Part shown: positions 52,995-62,951 of the stretch, in pieces | Layout: each line of letters starts with the position of its first letter | Position numbering within the stretch: the stretch's first letter is position 1 | Source of the DNA: Candidatus Gastranaerophilales bacterium | GTDB lineage: Bacteria > Cyanobacteriota > Vampirovibrionia > Gastranaerophilales > Gastranaerophilaceae | Direction: 5' to 3' | NCBI GenBank assembly: GCA_944324395.1 | Contig: CALUWC010000001.1 | Location: 62,001 to 126,000 of the forward strand | Length of the DNA stretch: 64,000 nt | Program-made: the position numbers and the translations under genes | The notes under the pieces: generated by a model | Database searches by the model: none | What the model was told of the DNA's origin: nothing | The model's input: the letters and a program-made list of their open reading frames with translations, nothing else

Positions 52995-54068
52995 TTATTT
53001 TACAACTTTATTAAGTCCATGCGGTTTATCAACGTTGCGATGGAGTTTGAGTGCTGTTTCAAGTGCAAGTAACTGAATAATTACAGCAAGGCAGAATGTT
53101 TTAATAATCGGCTTATCGCATTCAATGTTAATATTGTAGGTTGATTTTACCTGATTTGTTCTGTTTCCGATAAGGAAAATCGGAGGGTTGTAATTTTCTT
53201 TTATAGTGTTCAGGTTTTTAATTGCAGTGTACGTAAGATTACCGTTTAATACATATATAAGCAAGGAATGTTTATTATTTAATATGGCAACATGTCCATG
53301 CATAAATTCACCTAAGATATAAGATGCGGTTTGAATATAAGACGTTTCTTTAATTTTTAAAGAAGCTTCTTTTGCAAGAGCGTAAGATTGTCCGTCTGCG
53401 GTTACGACAATATTTTTATATTTTGACAGAAACCTTGCCATATGTTTTATTTTGGGCTGTAAACTGTAGGTGTTTTCTATAAAAGAAGGAATTGTTTTTA
53501 AATCAAGCAAATAATCATAGATATCAATTCCTCTATTCTGTGCGAATTTTAAAACCAGAAGAGTAGAACATAAAAGCTGCGACGTAAAAGATTTTGTAGC
53601 TGCGATACTTTTTTCTTCTCCTGCGTGACAGGCTATTTTGTAATCTGAAGCATTCCAGATTGTAGAATCTTCTTTATTTGTTATACAAAGAGTTTTAACT
53701 CCAAAGTCTTTGGCTTTTTCAAGTGCACTTGTTGTATCAGTTGTTTCTCCTGATTGTGTAATAAAAATGTATAAAATATTTTCGCTGTGAGCGATGGTTT
53801 CTTCCAGTAAAAATTCACTTGAATATACTGCACTTGCTTCAATTTTTGCAATAGAGCCGAATAAATCTGCCGCATATCTTGCGCAATGATATGAAGAGCC
53901 GCTTGCAACAAGAATAATTCTTGTAATATCTGATGGTATTTCAATATTTATATTGCCGTCTTTCTGAATATAAGAATCAAGAATTATTTGTGCAATTTTA
54001 CTTTGCTCAAATATTTCGTTTTCCATACAGGTATTTTTTCTTTTTCCAACAAATAAGTCAAACAGCAT
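52995..54068 (-). CDS. SIS-domain sugar-phosphate isomerase, GlmS-like without glutaminase
   Basis: This 357-residue protein holds two SIS domains similar to the isomerase half of GlmS: LVASGSSYHCARYAADLFGS, FITQSGETTDTTSALEKAKD, EKSIAATKSFTSQLLC and EASLKIKETSYIQTASYILG, with a final DKPHGLNKVVK like the GlmS tail. The N-terminal glutaminase domain is absent, as in AgaS/FrlB-type deglycases or GlmS-related isomerases. It would act on a ketose- or amino-sugar phosphate in the cytoplasm. GGGAG before the ATG supports the start at 54068. The true substrate is unknown. Confidence 0.8.
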   Translation of the reverse strand: MLFDLFVGKRKNTCMENEIFEQSKIAQIILDSYIQKDGNINIEIPSDITRIILVASGSSYHCARYAADLFGSIAKIEASAVYSSEFLLEETIAHSENILYIFITQSGETTDTTSALEKAKDFGVKTLCITNKEDSTIWNASDYKIACHAGEEKSIAATKSFTSQLLCSTLLVLKFAQNRGIDIYDYLLDLKTIPSFIENTYSLQPKIKHMARFLSKYKNIVVTADGQSYALAKEASLKIKETSYIQTASYILGEFMHGHVAILNNKHSLLIYVLNGNLTYTAIKNLNTIKENYNPPIFLIGNRTNQVKSTYNINIECDKPIIKTFCLAVIIQLLALETALKLHRNVDKPHGLNKVVK

Positions 54069-54085
54069 TGAATCTCCCTTGTTTA

Positions 54086-54126
54086 TTAAAAAGAGGTCAT
54101 AGCAGATATATACTATGACCTTTTAT
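54086..54126 (-). terminator. Terminator after gatB
   Basis: AGGTCATAG pairs with CTATGACCT, with T- and A-runs on both sides, directly after the gatB stop and before the SIS gene. Confidence 0.82.
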
Positions 54127-54127
54127 A

Positions 54128-55576
54128 TTAGCCGATAATTTCTTTTAATAATTCATTAACGGTTTTTGGATTTGCTCTGCCTTTGGTTTCTTTCATAACT
54201 TGACCGACAAAGAAGCCTAACAGATTTGTTTTACCGTTTTTGTATGCTTCAACTTCAGATGGGTGAGCATCAACAACTTTTTGTACAATTTCTTTAATTG
54301 CTCCTTCATCCGTAATCTGGCTTAATCCTTTCTTTTCTACTATTACAGAAGCTTTTGTACCGTCTTTGAGCATTTCTATAAGAATTTGTTTTCCTATATT
54401 ATTAGAAATTGTTCCTTTTTCAATAAGGCTGATAAGTTCTGCCAAGTTTTCCGGAGTTAATTTTGTATCCGTAATTTCAATATGATCTTCTTTTAAGTAT
54501 GCTGCAATTTCACCCATTATGAAATTAACTGCAATTTTAGGTGTAGCCCCAAGTTCAAGAACTTTATCAAAGAACAATGCCAAACCCATTTGTTCAACGA
54601 TAACATTTGCATCATATTCACTAAGTCCAAGGCTTTTATATCGTGCACGTTTCTGGTTTGGAAGTTCAGGCATAGAATCTTTTATTCTTTGAACCCATTC
54701 TCTTGAAATTTCTAAAGGCATTAAATCAGGTTCAGGAAAGTATCTGTAATCATGAGCATCTTCTTTTCCTCTCATAGATTTAGTTTCTCTTGCATTGTCA
54801 TCCCATAATCTTGTTTCTTGAACAACTTGTCCGCCTTCTTCAACAATTTCAATTTGTCTGTCGATTTCATATTCAATGGCTCTTTGCAGTGCTGAAAAAG
54901 AGTTTACATTTTTGATTTCAGCACGAGTTCCGAATTCTTTTGAGCCTTTTGGCATAATTGAGATATTAGCATCACATCTCATAGAGCCTTCCTCTAAGTT
55001 CCCGTCACAAACTCCAATATATCGAACAATGTTTCTTAATTCTTCCATATAGTTACGGGCTTCTTCAGAGCTTCTCATATCAGGTTCTGATACTATTTCT
55101 AATAGCGGAGTGCCTGCTCTGTTTAAATCGACCAAGGAATAGCTTGAACCTGCTAATCCGTCAGCACCGGCATGAACAAGTTTTCCAGCATCTTCTTCCA
55201 GGTGGGCTCTTGTGATACCTATTTTTTTACCATTAATTTCAATATGTCCATTTACACAAATCGGTTCATCATATTGAGAAATCTGGTAACCCTTTGGTAA
55301 ATCAGGATAAAAATATTGTTTTCTGTCAAATTTGCAGCGTGCCGGAATTTCACAGTTTAAAGCTAAACCTGTTAAAATTCCCATATTAACAGCTTCTTTA
55401 TTTAAAACAGGTAAAACTCCAGGCATCCCTAAAGTAACAGGGCTTGTTAAACTGTTTGGCTCCTGCCCGAATTCGTTTGTATCCGGTGCAAATATTTTTG
55501 ATTTTGTTTTCAATTGAGCGTGTACTTCTAAACCTATAACAACTTCATATTTGTCTCTTAATTCTTGATCAACCAT
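54128..55576 (-). CDS. gatB: Asp-tRNA(Asn)/Glu-tRNA(Gln) amidotransferase subunit B
   Basis: GatB is the kinase/tRNA-binding subunit of GatCAB, which corrects mischarged Glu-tRNA-Gln (and Asp-tRNA-Asn). This 482-residue protein has YEVVIGLEVHAQLKTKSKIF, the YPDLPKGYQISQYDEPIC signature, DLNRAGTPLLEIVSEPDMRS, EIKNVNSFSALQRAIEYEID and a YqeY-like tail (KGRANPKTVNELLKEI). gatA and gatC are not in the window. An AAGGAG lies about 10 nt before the ATG. Confidence 0.97.
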   Translation of the reverse strand: MVDQELRDKYEVVIGLEVHAQLKTKSKIFAPDTNEFGQEPNSLTSPVTLGMPGVLPVLNKEAVNMGILTGLALNCEIPARCKFDRKQYFYPDLPKGYQISQYDEPICVNGHIEINGKKIGITRAHLEEDAGKLVHAGADGLAGSSYSLVDLNRAGTPLLEIVSEPDMRSSEEARNYMEELRNIVRYIGVCDGNLEEGSMRCDANISIMPKGSKEFGTRAEIKNVNSFSALQRAIEYEIDRQIEIVEEGGQVVQETRLWDDNARETKSMRGKEDAHDYRYFPEPDLMPLEISREWVQRIKDSMPELPNQKRARYKSLGLSEYDANVIVEQMGLALFFDKVLELGATPKIAVNFIMGEIAAYLKEDHIEITDTKLTPENLAELISLIEKGTISNNIGKQILIEMLKDGTKASVIVEKKGLSQITDEGAIKEIVQKVVDAHPSEVEAYKNGKTNLLGFFVGQVMKETKGRANPKTVNELLKEIIG

Positions 55577-55728
55577 TTATTATTATCTCCTTATTTAACT
55601 AAATTATACCATAAACAATAACTTCAGGGATAAATAATATATAAATTTTTTGATTTGTGATAGAAGCATAACAAACTCCGAAAGAATAAAAAAATCTGTC
55701 ATTTTGAGGATATTCACTGATAATACAT

Positions 55729-56328
55729 TTACCCTCTTGAATAAATTTCAAGTTTAGACGGTACCCGTTCCGGTTCTTTATATGTATTTATATATTCAAT
55801 GGCATCATTTGGCGTTTTTGCAACATAGAATAAATCTTTTGTTATTTTATTTGCAAATTTTTCCTCAATCATTGTGTTAAAAAATTCAATCAGTTTGTCA
55901 TAGAAGCCGTTAGTATTTAAAATTACTATAGGTTTTTTATTATAGCCAAGTTGTTTTTGAACAATCATTTCCGCAAGTTCTTCAAGAGTTCCGAAACCTC
56001 CTGCCAGAGCTATAACAGCATCAGAGATTTCATCCATTTTTCCTTTTCTGTCTCTCATACCTTCAGCCATAAAAAATTCATCGCAATTATCTGTTTTACA
56101 GCCCATATCGGCAAGTTTTTGCGGCATAACTCCTATTATTTTTCCGCCGAAAATTTTTACCTGAGATGCACATGCCCACATCATACCTAATGTACTTCCG
56201 CCGTATACAATATTATATCCGCACTGTCCAATAAGCCTGCCGAGTTCTTCTGCATCTTTGTAGTAAATATCTGAAAGATAATTGGATGATGATGCGAATA
56301 CACATATATTTTTTATTTTTTCATTCAT
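55729..56328 (-). CDS. LOG-family protein (TIGR00730 cytokinin-riboside phosphoribohydrolase type)
   Basis: This 199-residue Rossmann protein starts NICVFASSSNYLSDIYYKDA, has IVYGGSTLGMM, GVMPQKLAD and the LOG catalytic region RDRKGKM and AGGFGTLEELAEMI (usual PGGxGTxxE, with Ala replacing Pro here). Family members cleave nucleoside monophosphates such as AMP into base and ribose 5-phosphate. It sits 52 nt downstream of the pseudopilin-like gene, perhaps part of the rny operon. Confidence 0.85.
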   Translation of the reverse strand: MNEKIKNICVFASSSNYLSDIYYKDAEELGRLIGQCGYNIVYGGSTLGMMWACASQVKIFGGKIIGVMPQKLADMGCKTDNCDEFFMAEGMRDRKGKMDEISDAVIALAGGFGTLEELAEMIVQKQLGYNKKPIVILNTNGFYDKLIEFFNTMIEEKFANKITKDLFYVAKTPNDAIEYINTYKEPERVPSKLEIYSRG

Positions 56329-56380
56329 TATTATTAAATTCTCCGGTGTATGATTTTATTATTAATAAATATTAATTATC

Positions 56381-57019
56381 TTATTCTTTAAACTCTCCCC
56401 CGATTCTGTAGTAGTGAGAACAAGAAATTCCTGTTCCGTTTTGCGAACAGTCCTGTTTAAGTTTTTCTATATCCCAACCGGTTCCTATAGGAGTGATTTT
56501 TCCGTCAACAAAAATATTTATTCCATAGATATCTTTTCCCCAGGTATTAGGAGCTTTTGTTCCGTTCATATCAAACATCATAAGAAATCCGGGGTGGAAT
56601 ATATCACTGTCTTTTATATCCTTTAGACCGACTATAATATTGTTTTCTGCAAGGTAAACTTTATCAAAATAGTATTCGTCTTTTGAATTAACTTTTGCTC
56701 CATTCATATAATGCGGAGTGTATTTTTTCGTTAATTCATCTTGTTCGTTTATCCTCATATAAGGTTTGACAAGCTTAATCATAAGTTCTTCTCGTTGTTC
56801 ATTTGTTTTTGCGTGTTTGAAACTTTTAACGATATCAGCATCAGCCTGAGCATTCATTGCAGTAAATATATATTCCATTTTGTTAAATGTTTCATTCCAT
56901 TTTGAAATATAATTTGCTTCTTTAGATGCAATGAAGTTTGACGGAATAAGCAATAATACTATTGCAAAGATTACAAAGATTGTAATAGAATATTCAATTT
57001 TCCAGAATCTTTTTCTCAT
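56381..57019 (-). CDS. Membrane-anchored pseudopilin-like protein lacking a prepilin motif
   Basis: This 212-residue protein has a basic start (MRKRFWKIEY) and one membrane helix (SITIFVIFAIVLLLIPSNFI, about residues 11-30). The C-terminal part shows the pseudopilin loop pattern seen elsewhere in the window: MMFDMNGTKAPNTWGKDIYG, then CSQNGTGISCSHYYRIGG with two Cys. The FTLxE motif is absent, so it is not a standard prepilin. It lies 8 nt after the PHP gene in the same direction and has GAGAGG upstream. Confidence 0.7.
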   Translation of the reverse strand: MRKRFWKIEYSITIFVIFAIVLLLIPSNFIASKEANYISKWNETFNKMEYIFTAMNAQADADIVKSFKHAKTNEQREELMIKLVKPYMRINEQDELTKKYTPHYMNGAKVNSKDEYYFDKVYLAENNIIVGLKDIKDSDIFHPGFLMMFDMNGTKAPNTWGKDIYGINIFVDGKITPIGTGWDIEKLKQDCSQNGTGISCSHYYRIGGEFKE

Positions 57020-57027
57020 AATCCTCT

Positions 57028-57900
57028 CTATGTTCGAGCCATATCGACTCTTTTCTTTTCTGCAAGAAGTTTTTCATATACCCATTCAGGAACAAAGTTT
57101 TTGCCTAAAATAATTTGCCCGTTCATTATATTCGGGGTATGAAAATCTGAACCACCTGTAACAATAAGTCCTAATTCTTCTGCCATTGATGAAAAATATT
57201 CTACACAAGCCGGAGAATGTTTTCTATGGTACGCTTCAATTCCAAGCAGTCCATAATTCATAAGGTCTTTTATTAAAGGTTCTGCGATATCTAAATCATG
57301 CGGATGTGCAATAACAGGAATTCCGCCGGCATCATAGATTATTTCAACAGCATCATGAGGAGATACTGTTTTTCTTTGTACATAAACAGGAGAATCATCA
57401 TGGATATATTTTGCGTAAGCGTCCATAATATTGTTTGTTCCGCCTGCACTGGTTATAGCTTTTGCAATGTGCGGACGACCGATACTACCGCCTTCCGCAA
57501 CCAGCTTTTTTATATCTTCAAATTTAATTTTTATACCTTCTTTTTTCGCAAGAAGTGTGATAATTTCCTTTGTTTGCTTAATTCTTGCCTGCTGTTGGGT
57601 TTTTATCAAATCAAGAAAATTTTTATCTTTAGGATTCATAAAGTAACCGAGAATATGAACTTCGTAATTTTTATATAAAGTATTTACTTCAATACCTCTT
57701 ATAACTTCAATTTTATCTTCAAGATGTTTTTCTTTAATGTGATTTTGGGCAACGTCATAGGCAAGAATATTATCATGGTCGGTAATAGCTATGACTTCAA
57801 GTCCGACATCTACAGCGGTATCCACGATTCTTTCAGGCGAAAAAACACCGTCCGAATAATACGTGTGGATATGTAAATCAGCCTTCTTTTTCACTTCCAC
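57028..57900 (-). CDS. PHP-domain phosphoesterase (YciV/RNase AM-like)
   Basis: This 290-residue PHP-family enzyme has metal-ligand motifs DLHIHTYYSDGVFSPERIVD, ITDHDNILAYD, RGIEVNTLYKN, IAHPHDLD and GGSDFHTPN. Characterised relatives hydrolyse 3',5'-nucleoside bisphosphates or trim RNA 5' ends. It overlaps ymdB by 23 nt and follows rny-ymdB in one operon, which suits an RNA-decay role. Confidence 0.88.
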   Translation of the reverse strand: MEVKKKADLHIHTYYSDGVFSPERIVDTAVDVGLEVIAITDHDNILAYDVAQNHIKEKHLEDKIEVIRGIEVNTLYKNYEVHILGYFMNPKDKNFLDLIKTQQQARIKQTKEIITLLAKKEGIKIKFEDIKKLVAEGGSIGRPHIAKAITSAGGTNNIMDAYAKYIHDDSPVYVQRKTVSPHDAVEIIYDAGGIPVIAHPHDLDIAEPLIKDLMNYGLLGIEAYHRKHSPACVEYFSSMAEELGLIVTGGSDFHTPNIMNGQIILGKNFVPEWVYEKLLAEKKRVDMART

Positions 57901-58711
57901 TTTCCTCTTCTAAATTATTTCTACTACAAAAAACTCTTTTTATTGCTACGGCATTTCCTGAAATACAATTAATATCAACTTCAACAGCGTTTATTTGTGT
58001 TGTTTCGCCTTTAGCAACTTCATAACGTTCGGGTATTCCGGTCAGAAATCTTGATAAAGAGGTAGTGTATTCCATTCCTATAACCCCGTCAGAGGCTCCG
58101 CAAAAGCCTGCATCTGTTATATATGCCATATTATTTATAATACAATCGTCTGCGGTTTGAACGTGGGTATGGGTTCCGAAAAATGCACTCAGTCCTAAAT
58201 CTGAACAATACCTTCCAAAACAAATTTTTTCTGCGGTTGCTTCTGCGTGAAAATCTAAAATAATTATTGGGGTAATTGCTTTAATCCGTTTGATTTCATC
58301 AGCAACCATTTCCCATTGAGAATCTACAAGGTTCATAAAAACTCTGCCGAGAACATTTATAACCCCTATTTTAAATTCTCCAATATCAAAAATTCTGCTT
58401 CCGACACCTCTTGTACCTTTAGGATAATTGATTGGTCTTATAAGGCAGTCTGAATTATCTATATAATTATAAACATCTTTTTTATCCCAAATATGGTTTC
58501 CGCAAGTCATACAGTTGATACCGTATTCTTTAAATTCGTTATAATTTTTTTCTGTTAATCCAAATCCATGAGATGCATTTTCTACATTAGCAATAATAAA
58601 GTCATATTTATCAGAGATATTGTTTTGAGCTAAGAAATCCCTGACTGCAAACCTTCCCGGTTTTCCTACAATATCTCCGAAAAATATAACTTTTATTATT
58701 TTATCTGACAT
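57878..58711 (-). CDS. ymdB: YmdB-family metallophosphoesterase (TIGR00282)
   Basis: This 277-residue phosphodiesterase has IKVIFFGDIVGKPGRFAVRD, IIANVENASHGFGLT, CGNHIWDKKDV, ILDFHAEATAEK and GTHTHVQTAD. Bacillus YmdB hydrolyses 2',3'-cyclic nucleotides and affects multicellular behaviour. It lies 75 nt downstream of rny and overlaps the PHP gene. AGGAA precedes the ATG. A C-terminal tail (RNNLEEESGSEKEG) is added by the overlap region. Confidence 0.93.
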   Translation of the reverse strand: MSDKIIKVIFFGDIVGKPGRFAVRDFLAQNNISDKYDFIIANVENASHGFGLTEKNYNEFKEYGINCMTCGNHIWDKKDVYNYIDNSDCLIRPINYPKGTRGVGSRIFDIGEFKIGVINVLGRVFMNLVDSQWEMVADEIKRIKAITPIIILDFHAEATAEKICFGRYCSDLGLSAFFGTHTHVQTADDCIINNMAYITDAGFCGASDGVIGMEYTTSLSRFLTGIPERYEVAKGETTQINAVEVDINCISGNAVAIKRVFCSRNNLEEESGSEKEG

Positions 58712-58786
58712 AAATATATTCCTGTTCTAAGTATTTATCAAACAGGGAAGTTGAAAATTTCAGCCTCCCTGCTCAATATTATATTC

Positions 58787-60313
58787 TTATTTTGCAATTT
58801 CCGTAGTTCTGAATTCTCTAACTACAGTCACTCTTATTTGTCCCGGATAATCCAGTTCATTTTCAATCCGTTTTGCAACATCTCTTGCTAATTTTCCGGA
58901 AGCTAAATCATCAAACATTTCAGCTTGAACAATAATTCTGACTTCACGTCCGGCCTGTACTGCAAAGGATTGTTTAATTCCTTCGTAACTGTTGACGATT
59001 TCTTCGATTTTTTGTAAACGTTTGATATATATTTCAAGAGTATCACGTCTTGCTCCGGGTCTTCCTGCTGAAATTGCATCTGCAACTTTAACTAGAACTG
59101 CCTCTATTGTGTTCGCAACAACATCATCATGGTGGGCTTCAATTGCATGAATTACTTCAGGTTTTTCTCCGTAGCGGGAAGCAAGTTCAACCCCCAGTTG
59201 AATATGAGTGCCTTCTTGAGTTTGGTCAACAGCTTTTCCTATATCATGTAAAAGACCTGCTCTTTTGGCAATTTTTTCGTTTGCACCGAGTTCTGCAGCA
59301 AGCATTCCTGCGATATGACCTACTTCAAGAGAGTGTTTTAAAACATTCTGACCGTAACTTGTTCTGTAGTATAAGCGGCCCAGAGTTTTTATAAGTTCTT
59401 TGTGCAGACCCATTACTCCCATTTCAAGAGCTGCATTTTCACCTTCTGACCAGATTTTTTTATCGATTTCTTCTCTTGCTTTTTCAACCATTTCTTCAAT
59501 TCTTACAGGGTGAATACGTCCGTCTACAATAAGTTTTTCGAGTGCTAATTTTGCAATTTCACGTCTGACAGGATCAAAGCTTGATAAAACAACTGCTTCC
59601 GGCGTGTCATCAATGATTAAATCTACACCGGTTAAAGTTTCTAAAGCTCTAATATTCCTTCCTTCCCGTCCGATTATACGGCCTTTCATTTCATCATTGG
59701 GCAAAGCTACAACAGAAACGGTTGTTTCTACAACTTGTTCTATCATACATCTTTGCATTGTTGTTGATAATATTTCTTTTGATTTTTCAAGAGAAATTTC
59801 TTTAATTTTAGCTTCGTTTTCTCTGATTAATTGCATTTGTTCTTGGGCTAAATCATTTTTTAACTGTTCTAAAAGAGTTCTCTTTGCATCTTCGCAGGAC
59901 ATGCCTGAGATTCTTTCAAGTTCTTCAGTCTGTTTTTGAACCAGTTCTGCAAGATAGTCTTCTTTTTCTAATAGCTGATCCATTTTCTTTTGAACTTGAA
60001 TATCCTTTTCGGTATATTCTTGAATTTTATCTTCAAGCATATCCTCTCTTTTGGCTAATTTTTGTTCCTGTCTTGCAAGTTCCTGCCTGCGTTCTCTTTC
60101 TTCTTCATTTAATTGTTCTCTGTCTTCCTGTAATTCTTCTACGGCTTTAATTTTAGCTTCTTTGTAGAGAATTTTTTCTTTTTCTTCGAGTGCTTTTTTA
60201 TCCTTTTCAACGGATTCTATAGCACTTTTAACTTTGTTTTTTTGAATAATAAGCATTGCAACTAAGACTATTACCGCAATAGCCGCAATAACTAATAACA
60301 AGGTTGTTGCCAT
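58787..60313 (-). CDS. rny: Ribonuclease Y
   Basis: RNase Y is a membrane-bound endonuclease that starts mRNA decay. This 508-residue protein has an N-terminal membrane helix (about 3-23), a long Glu/Lys/Gln-rich coiled coil (about 30-190), a KH domain ([20 protein letters not shown]) and an HD domain with [12 protein letters not shown] and [13 protein letters not shown], ending [30 protein letters not shown] lies upstream of the ATG. It leads an operon with ymdB and a PHP phosphoesterase. Confidence 0.97.
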   Translation of the reverse strand: MATTLLLVIAAIAVIVLVAMLIIQKNKVKSAIESVEKDKKALEEKEKILYKEAKIKAVEELQEDREQLNEEERERRQELARQEQKLAKREDMLEDKIQEYTEKDIQVQKKMDQLLEKEDYLAELVQKQTEELERISGMSCEDAKRTLLEQLKNDLAQEQMQLIRENEAKIKEISLEKSKEILSTTMQRCMIEQVVETTVSVVALPNDEMKGRIIGREGRNIRALETLTGVDLIIDDTPEAVVLSSFDPVRREIAKLALEKLIVDGRIHPVRIEEMVEKAREEIDKKIWSEGENAALEMGVMGLHKELIKTLGRLYYRTSYGQNVLKHSLEVGHIAGMLAAELGANEKIAKRAGLLHDIGKAVDQTQEGTHIQLGVELASRYGEKPEVIHAIEAHHDDVVANTIEAVLVKVADAISAGRPGARRDTLEIYIKRLQKIEEIVNSYEGIKQSFAVQAGREVRIIVQAEMFDDLASGKLARDVAKRIENELDYPGQIRVTVVREFRTTEIAK

Positions 60314-60531
60314 AAAGTAATACCTTATCCTTTTCTATTTTTTTATAATACACGCAATGCCGGGTACATATATCCTACCCGATCGTTTATTTAATTTTTA
60401 ATTTAAATAAAATTCATTGCATATATTTCAAAAAATATTTCCTACTACATCTAGCTATATGATACCATATAAATAGATTTTTGCATAGAGGGGTAAATAT
60501 ATTAATATCTTTTATTGTTTTCAAGATTATA

Positions 60532-61854
60532 TTACTTTTTTACAACAAGTCCCGGGTCAGAATATGAGCCTGTTGTAAGTTTTACAAATTTATATGTTAA
60601 TACAGGTAGTACTCCGGCAAGTAAGAAGCTTGAAATTCCTACATTGGCTAATATATTACCGCATTTTATAAATTTGGCTTTTCTTGCGAATTTTTCAATG
60701 TTTTTAGATTTTTTTGCACTTTGAATAAATTTTTCAAATTCGTCTTTGAATTTTCCTAACTTTTTGATATCAACATATTTTCTCGGATCTCTTATTCCGT
60801 CTTTCAGATAAGAAATTTCTCCGGCTTTTTGTGCAAATTTTGAGAAAAATGCATCCGGTTTTGAATCTATAAATTCAAGCAGATCTTTGGCGGAATTTGA
60901 TTTCGGCAATTCAATTTTATTTGCTTTTATTGCGTCAATAAAGGCTTTATTTTCCATTATTAATGGGTCTAAATTTACGTTAACTTTAAATAATTTATTG
61001 GCAAGTTTGTCTAAGCCTTTTGCTATATAGACAGGAGTTACAAAATTCAAAATCATAGAGCCTATCATTCTAAATGCATTCATATAGCCTTCTTCTTTGT
61101 TTCTAGAAGTTGATACTCTGCCTACTGTCAATCCGCCGTCTGAAATTGCCATTTTATCTATAGTTCGGAGATTTGCAATTCCTGCTGTGAGACTTCCTGT
61201 AAAGTTTATATTTTTAGAATTTTGTTTGTTTGCGAAATCGTTAAATACTTTTTTATCAAACGATGTGAATGCTGTTGTTTGCAGTTGCGGAGTATTGTTT
61301 TGCACTAATTTATTTTCAGCTTTTCTTTGTCTGATTTTTCTTGTGAGTGCAAAATTTAATTTCGGCAATACAAATCCCATAATCACTGTTGGGATAATAG
61401 TTGCAGCTGCAAATTTTTTAGTTAAAAGTTTTTCGTAAGCGGATTTGTTTTCTTTTACTTTAATAAGATCAGCAATAGCTTTTTGCACTTCTTCTGATTT
61501 TATATTTTTGAATTTGTTTATATTATATTCTATACCCTGAAGAGCATCTTTTCCTAATGTTTGTTCTTCTTTAAACAGTTTAAGATTTACCCCGGGATTA
61601 AATCCTTTTTTTGTAATATATTTATCTGCAAATTTTTCAGTCAACGGAATTCCGCCGAGCCAAATTGCAGATGTAATATATTCATCTATGGTTTTTTCTC
61701 TTGTTGCATCGTTTGCAATTTCTCGAGATTCTTTTAGGTTTTCTTTTCTTGCTATGAGAATTTTGGAAGGGGCTTCAATACATAAATCCCTTACCATAAG
61801 CGGGTAAATGCTGCTGTTATTTCCTATAGCGGATATTATATTAGTTATTGTCAT
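60532..61854 (-). CDS. Hypothetical membrane-associated protein
   Basis: This 440-residue protein begins MTITNIISAIGNNSSIYPLM (start fixed by GAGG about 8 nt upstream; an earlier ATG at 61869 lacks a site). Hydrophobic stretches occur near residues 148-166 (FAAATIIPTVIMGFVLPKLN), 262-280 and 405-425 (CGNILANVGISSFLLAGVLP). KNINFTGSL in the middle resembles the short aromatic motif of other hypotheticals here. I do not recognise a family. It is followed downstream by a 218-nt AT-rich gap before rny in the same orientation. Confidence 0.6.
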   Translation of the reverse strand: MTITNIISAIGNNSSIYPLMVRDLCIEAPSKILIARKENLKESREIANDATREKTIDEYITSAIWLGGIPLTEKFADKYITKKGFNPGVNLKLFKEEQTLGKDALQGIEYNINKFKNIKSEEVQKAIADLIKVKENKSAYEKLLTKKFAAATIIPTVIMGFVLPKLNFALTRKIRQRKAENKLVQNNTPQLQTTAFTSFDKKVFNDFANKQNSKNINFTGSLTAGIANLRTIDKMAISDGGLTVGRVSTSRNKEEGYMNAFRMIGSMILNFVTPVYIAKGLDKLANKLFKVNVNLDPLIMENKAFIDAIKANKIELPKSNSAKDLLEFIDSKPDAFFSKFAQKAGEISYLKDGIRDPRKYVDIKKLGKFKDEFEKFIQSAKKSKNIEKFARKAKFIKCGNILANVGISSFLLAGVLPVLTYKFVKLTTGSYSDPGLVVKK

Positions 61855-61878
61855 TATGATTAACCTCAATTCTTTTAC

Positions 61879-61922
61879 TAAAAAACAACTTCTCGCTTAA
61901 ATATCCTGAAGAAGTTGTTCTT
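61879..61922 (-). terminator. Terminator after the gene at 62082
   Basis: ACAACTTCT pairs with AGAAGTTGT around a loop of about 16 nt, with TTTTTT on the minus strand next. Confidence 0.75.
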
Positions 61923-62081
61923 TATAAGAATTGAAAATTTTATTGTTTTACAAGCGCATCATCAATCTTACAACCTCTTCAGGTCGATATGATGATTATG
62001 ATGTTTTTGTAAAAAGTTTTGAATCATTTAAGTGTTTCCTTTTGTATTATTATACATGATTAGTTAAAAAAGTAAAGAGGT

Positions 62082-62435
62082 TTAAGCCTCGGCTTTAAGA
62101 TCTGCTTTTCTGGCTCGATTTGCGTTAATTTTATTATCTATATATCTGCCGATACCGTAAGCAAAAGCTATGTCAATTACGTAACCGAATATGTTTAGCG
62201 GAGTTTTTAATTTAGGGCTGATATTTTTATTGAAGGTTTTTAACAAATCAAACAATGTGTCGTTGGCTGTAGACAGTAATTTTGCAACAATATTATTTTT
62301 CCATATCTTGGGACTGAGGTCGATTGCGGCAGCACTAACAAGCCCTATAGAAGTTGCAATATTTGATTTTTGGTAAGTGTTGCCTTTTTCGGTTTTTGCC
62401 TGATAACCAATGGGATTTAATGTTTCGATTCTCAT
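62082..62435 (-). CDS. Small hypothetical protein with YQAK N-terminal motif
   Basis: This 117-residue protein has an N-terminus MRIETLNPIGYQAKTEKGNT and a central amphipathic to hydrophobic segment (IATSIGLVSAAAIDLS, then NIFGYVIDIAFAYGIGRYI) that could insert in or lie on a membrane. The C-terminus is basic (NANRARKADLKAEA). AAAGGAAA precedes the ATG, and a terminator follows. No family is recognised. It is upstream of the 440-residue hypothetical. Confidence 0.6.
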   Translation of the reverse strand: MRIETLNPIGYQAKTEKGNTYQKSNIATSIGLVSAAAIDLSPKIWKNNIVAKLLSTANDTLFDLLKTFNKNISPKLKTPLNIFGYVIDIAFAYGIGRYIDNKINANRARKADLKAEA

Positions 62436-62493
62436 ATTATTTCCTTTATAATTACTTTCAATTTTAAAAAGCTGCTGAATAAAAAATATTGCG

Positions 62494-62778
62494 CTATTCG
62501 AAAGCTTTATTAAGTAAATTTAACTTTTCCGAATTATTGGTAATAAAAAGAATAGTTTTTTCTTTAGAGGTTTCTCCTTTAAGAATTTTTATTGAAGTTT
62601 TGGGAATTTTAAATGTCTTAGATAGAAATTCAATCAAAGCTTTGTTTGCTTTTCCTTCAATCGGCTGGGCAGTAATTTTAATTTTAAAAATTTCCCCGTC
62701 TTTAATAATTTCATTTTTAGATGAGTTAGGAGAAATTTTAATATTTACAATCAATCCTTCATTAGTTTGCTTAATCAT
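62494..62778 (-). CDS. DUF167/UPF0235 family protein
   Basis: This 94-residue alpha/beta protein of the YggU family has VNIKISPNSSKNEIIKDGE, then FKIKITAQPIEGKANKALIE and FLSKTFKIPKTSIKILKGET, which are the conserved family blocks. Its role is not known. No Shine-Dalgarno is seen; an extended -10 (TGT-TATATT) ends 6 nt before the ATG. Confidence 0.85.
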   Translation of the reverse strand: MIKQTNEGLIVNIKISPNSSKNEIIKDGEIFKIKITAQPIEGKANKALIEFLSKTFKIPKTSIKILKGETSKEKTILFITNNSEKLNLLNKAFE

Positions 62779-62784
62779 AACTCA

Positions 62785-62793
62785 AATATAACA
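62785..62793 (-). promoter_or_regulatory. Extended -10 (TGT-TATATT) at the DUF167 gene start
   Basis: On the minus strand TG-T-TATATT, then TGAGTT, then the ATG. The gap is 6 nt. Confidence 0.45.
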
Positions 62794-62832
62794 TAAATTT
62801 ATATATAATATTAAATTATTAGAAAATATAAT

Positions 62833-62920
62833 TAGCGTCAGTTAATGAAACAGCATTAAGCCGGGTTTTGTTTGAGCTATGGCGAGTTAACCCGGCATAG
62901 GTTGAATTTTACTGACGCTA
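62833..62920. repeat. Nested inverted-repeat element of 88 bp
   Basis: The ends TAGCGTCAGT and ACTGACGCTA are perfect 10-bp inverted repeats. Inside, GCCGGGTT (62860-62867) and AACCCGGC (62889-62896) form a second perfect 8-bp pair. This looks like a small palindromic mobile or structural RNA element. Confidence 0.6.
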
Positions 62921-62951
62921 TTTGGTCGATAGTTTTTCTTTCTTTGCTTAG

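Noticed and set aside
57298-57678. 126-codon plus-strand frame over the PHP gene
   Set aside because: It is antisense to an enzyme with intact metal motifs and has no ribosome site.
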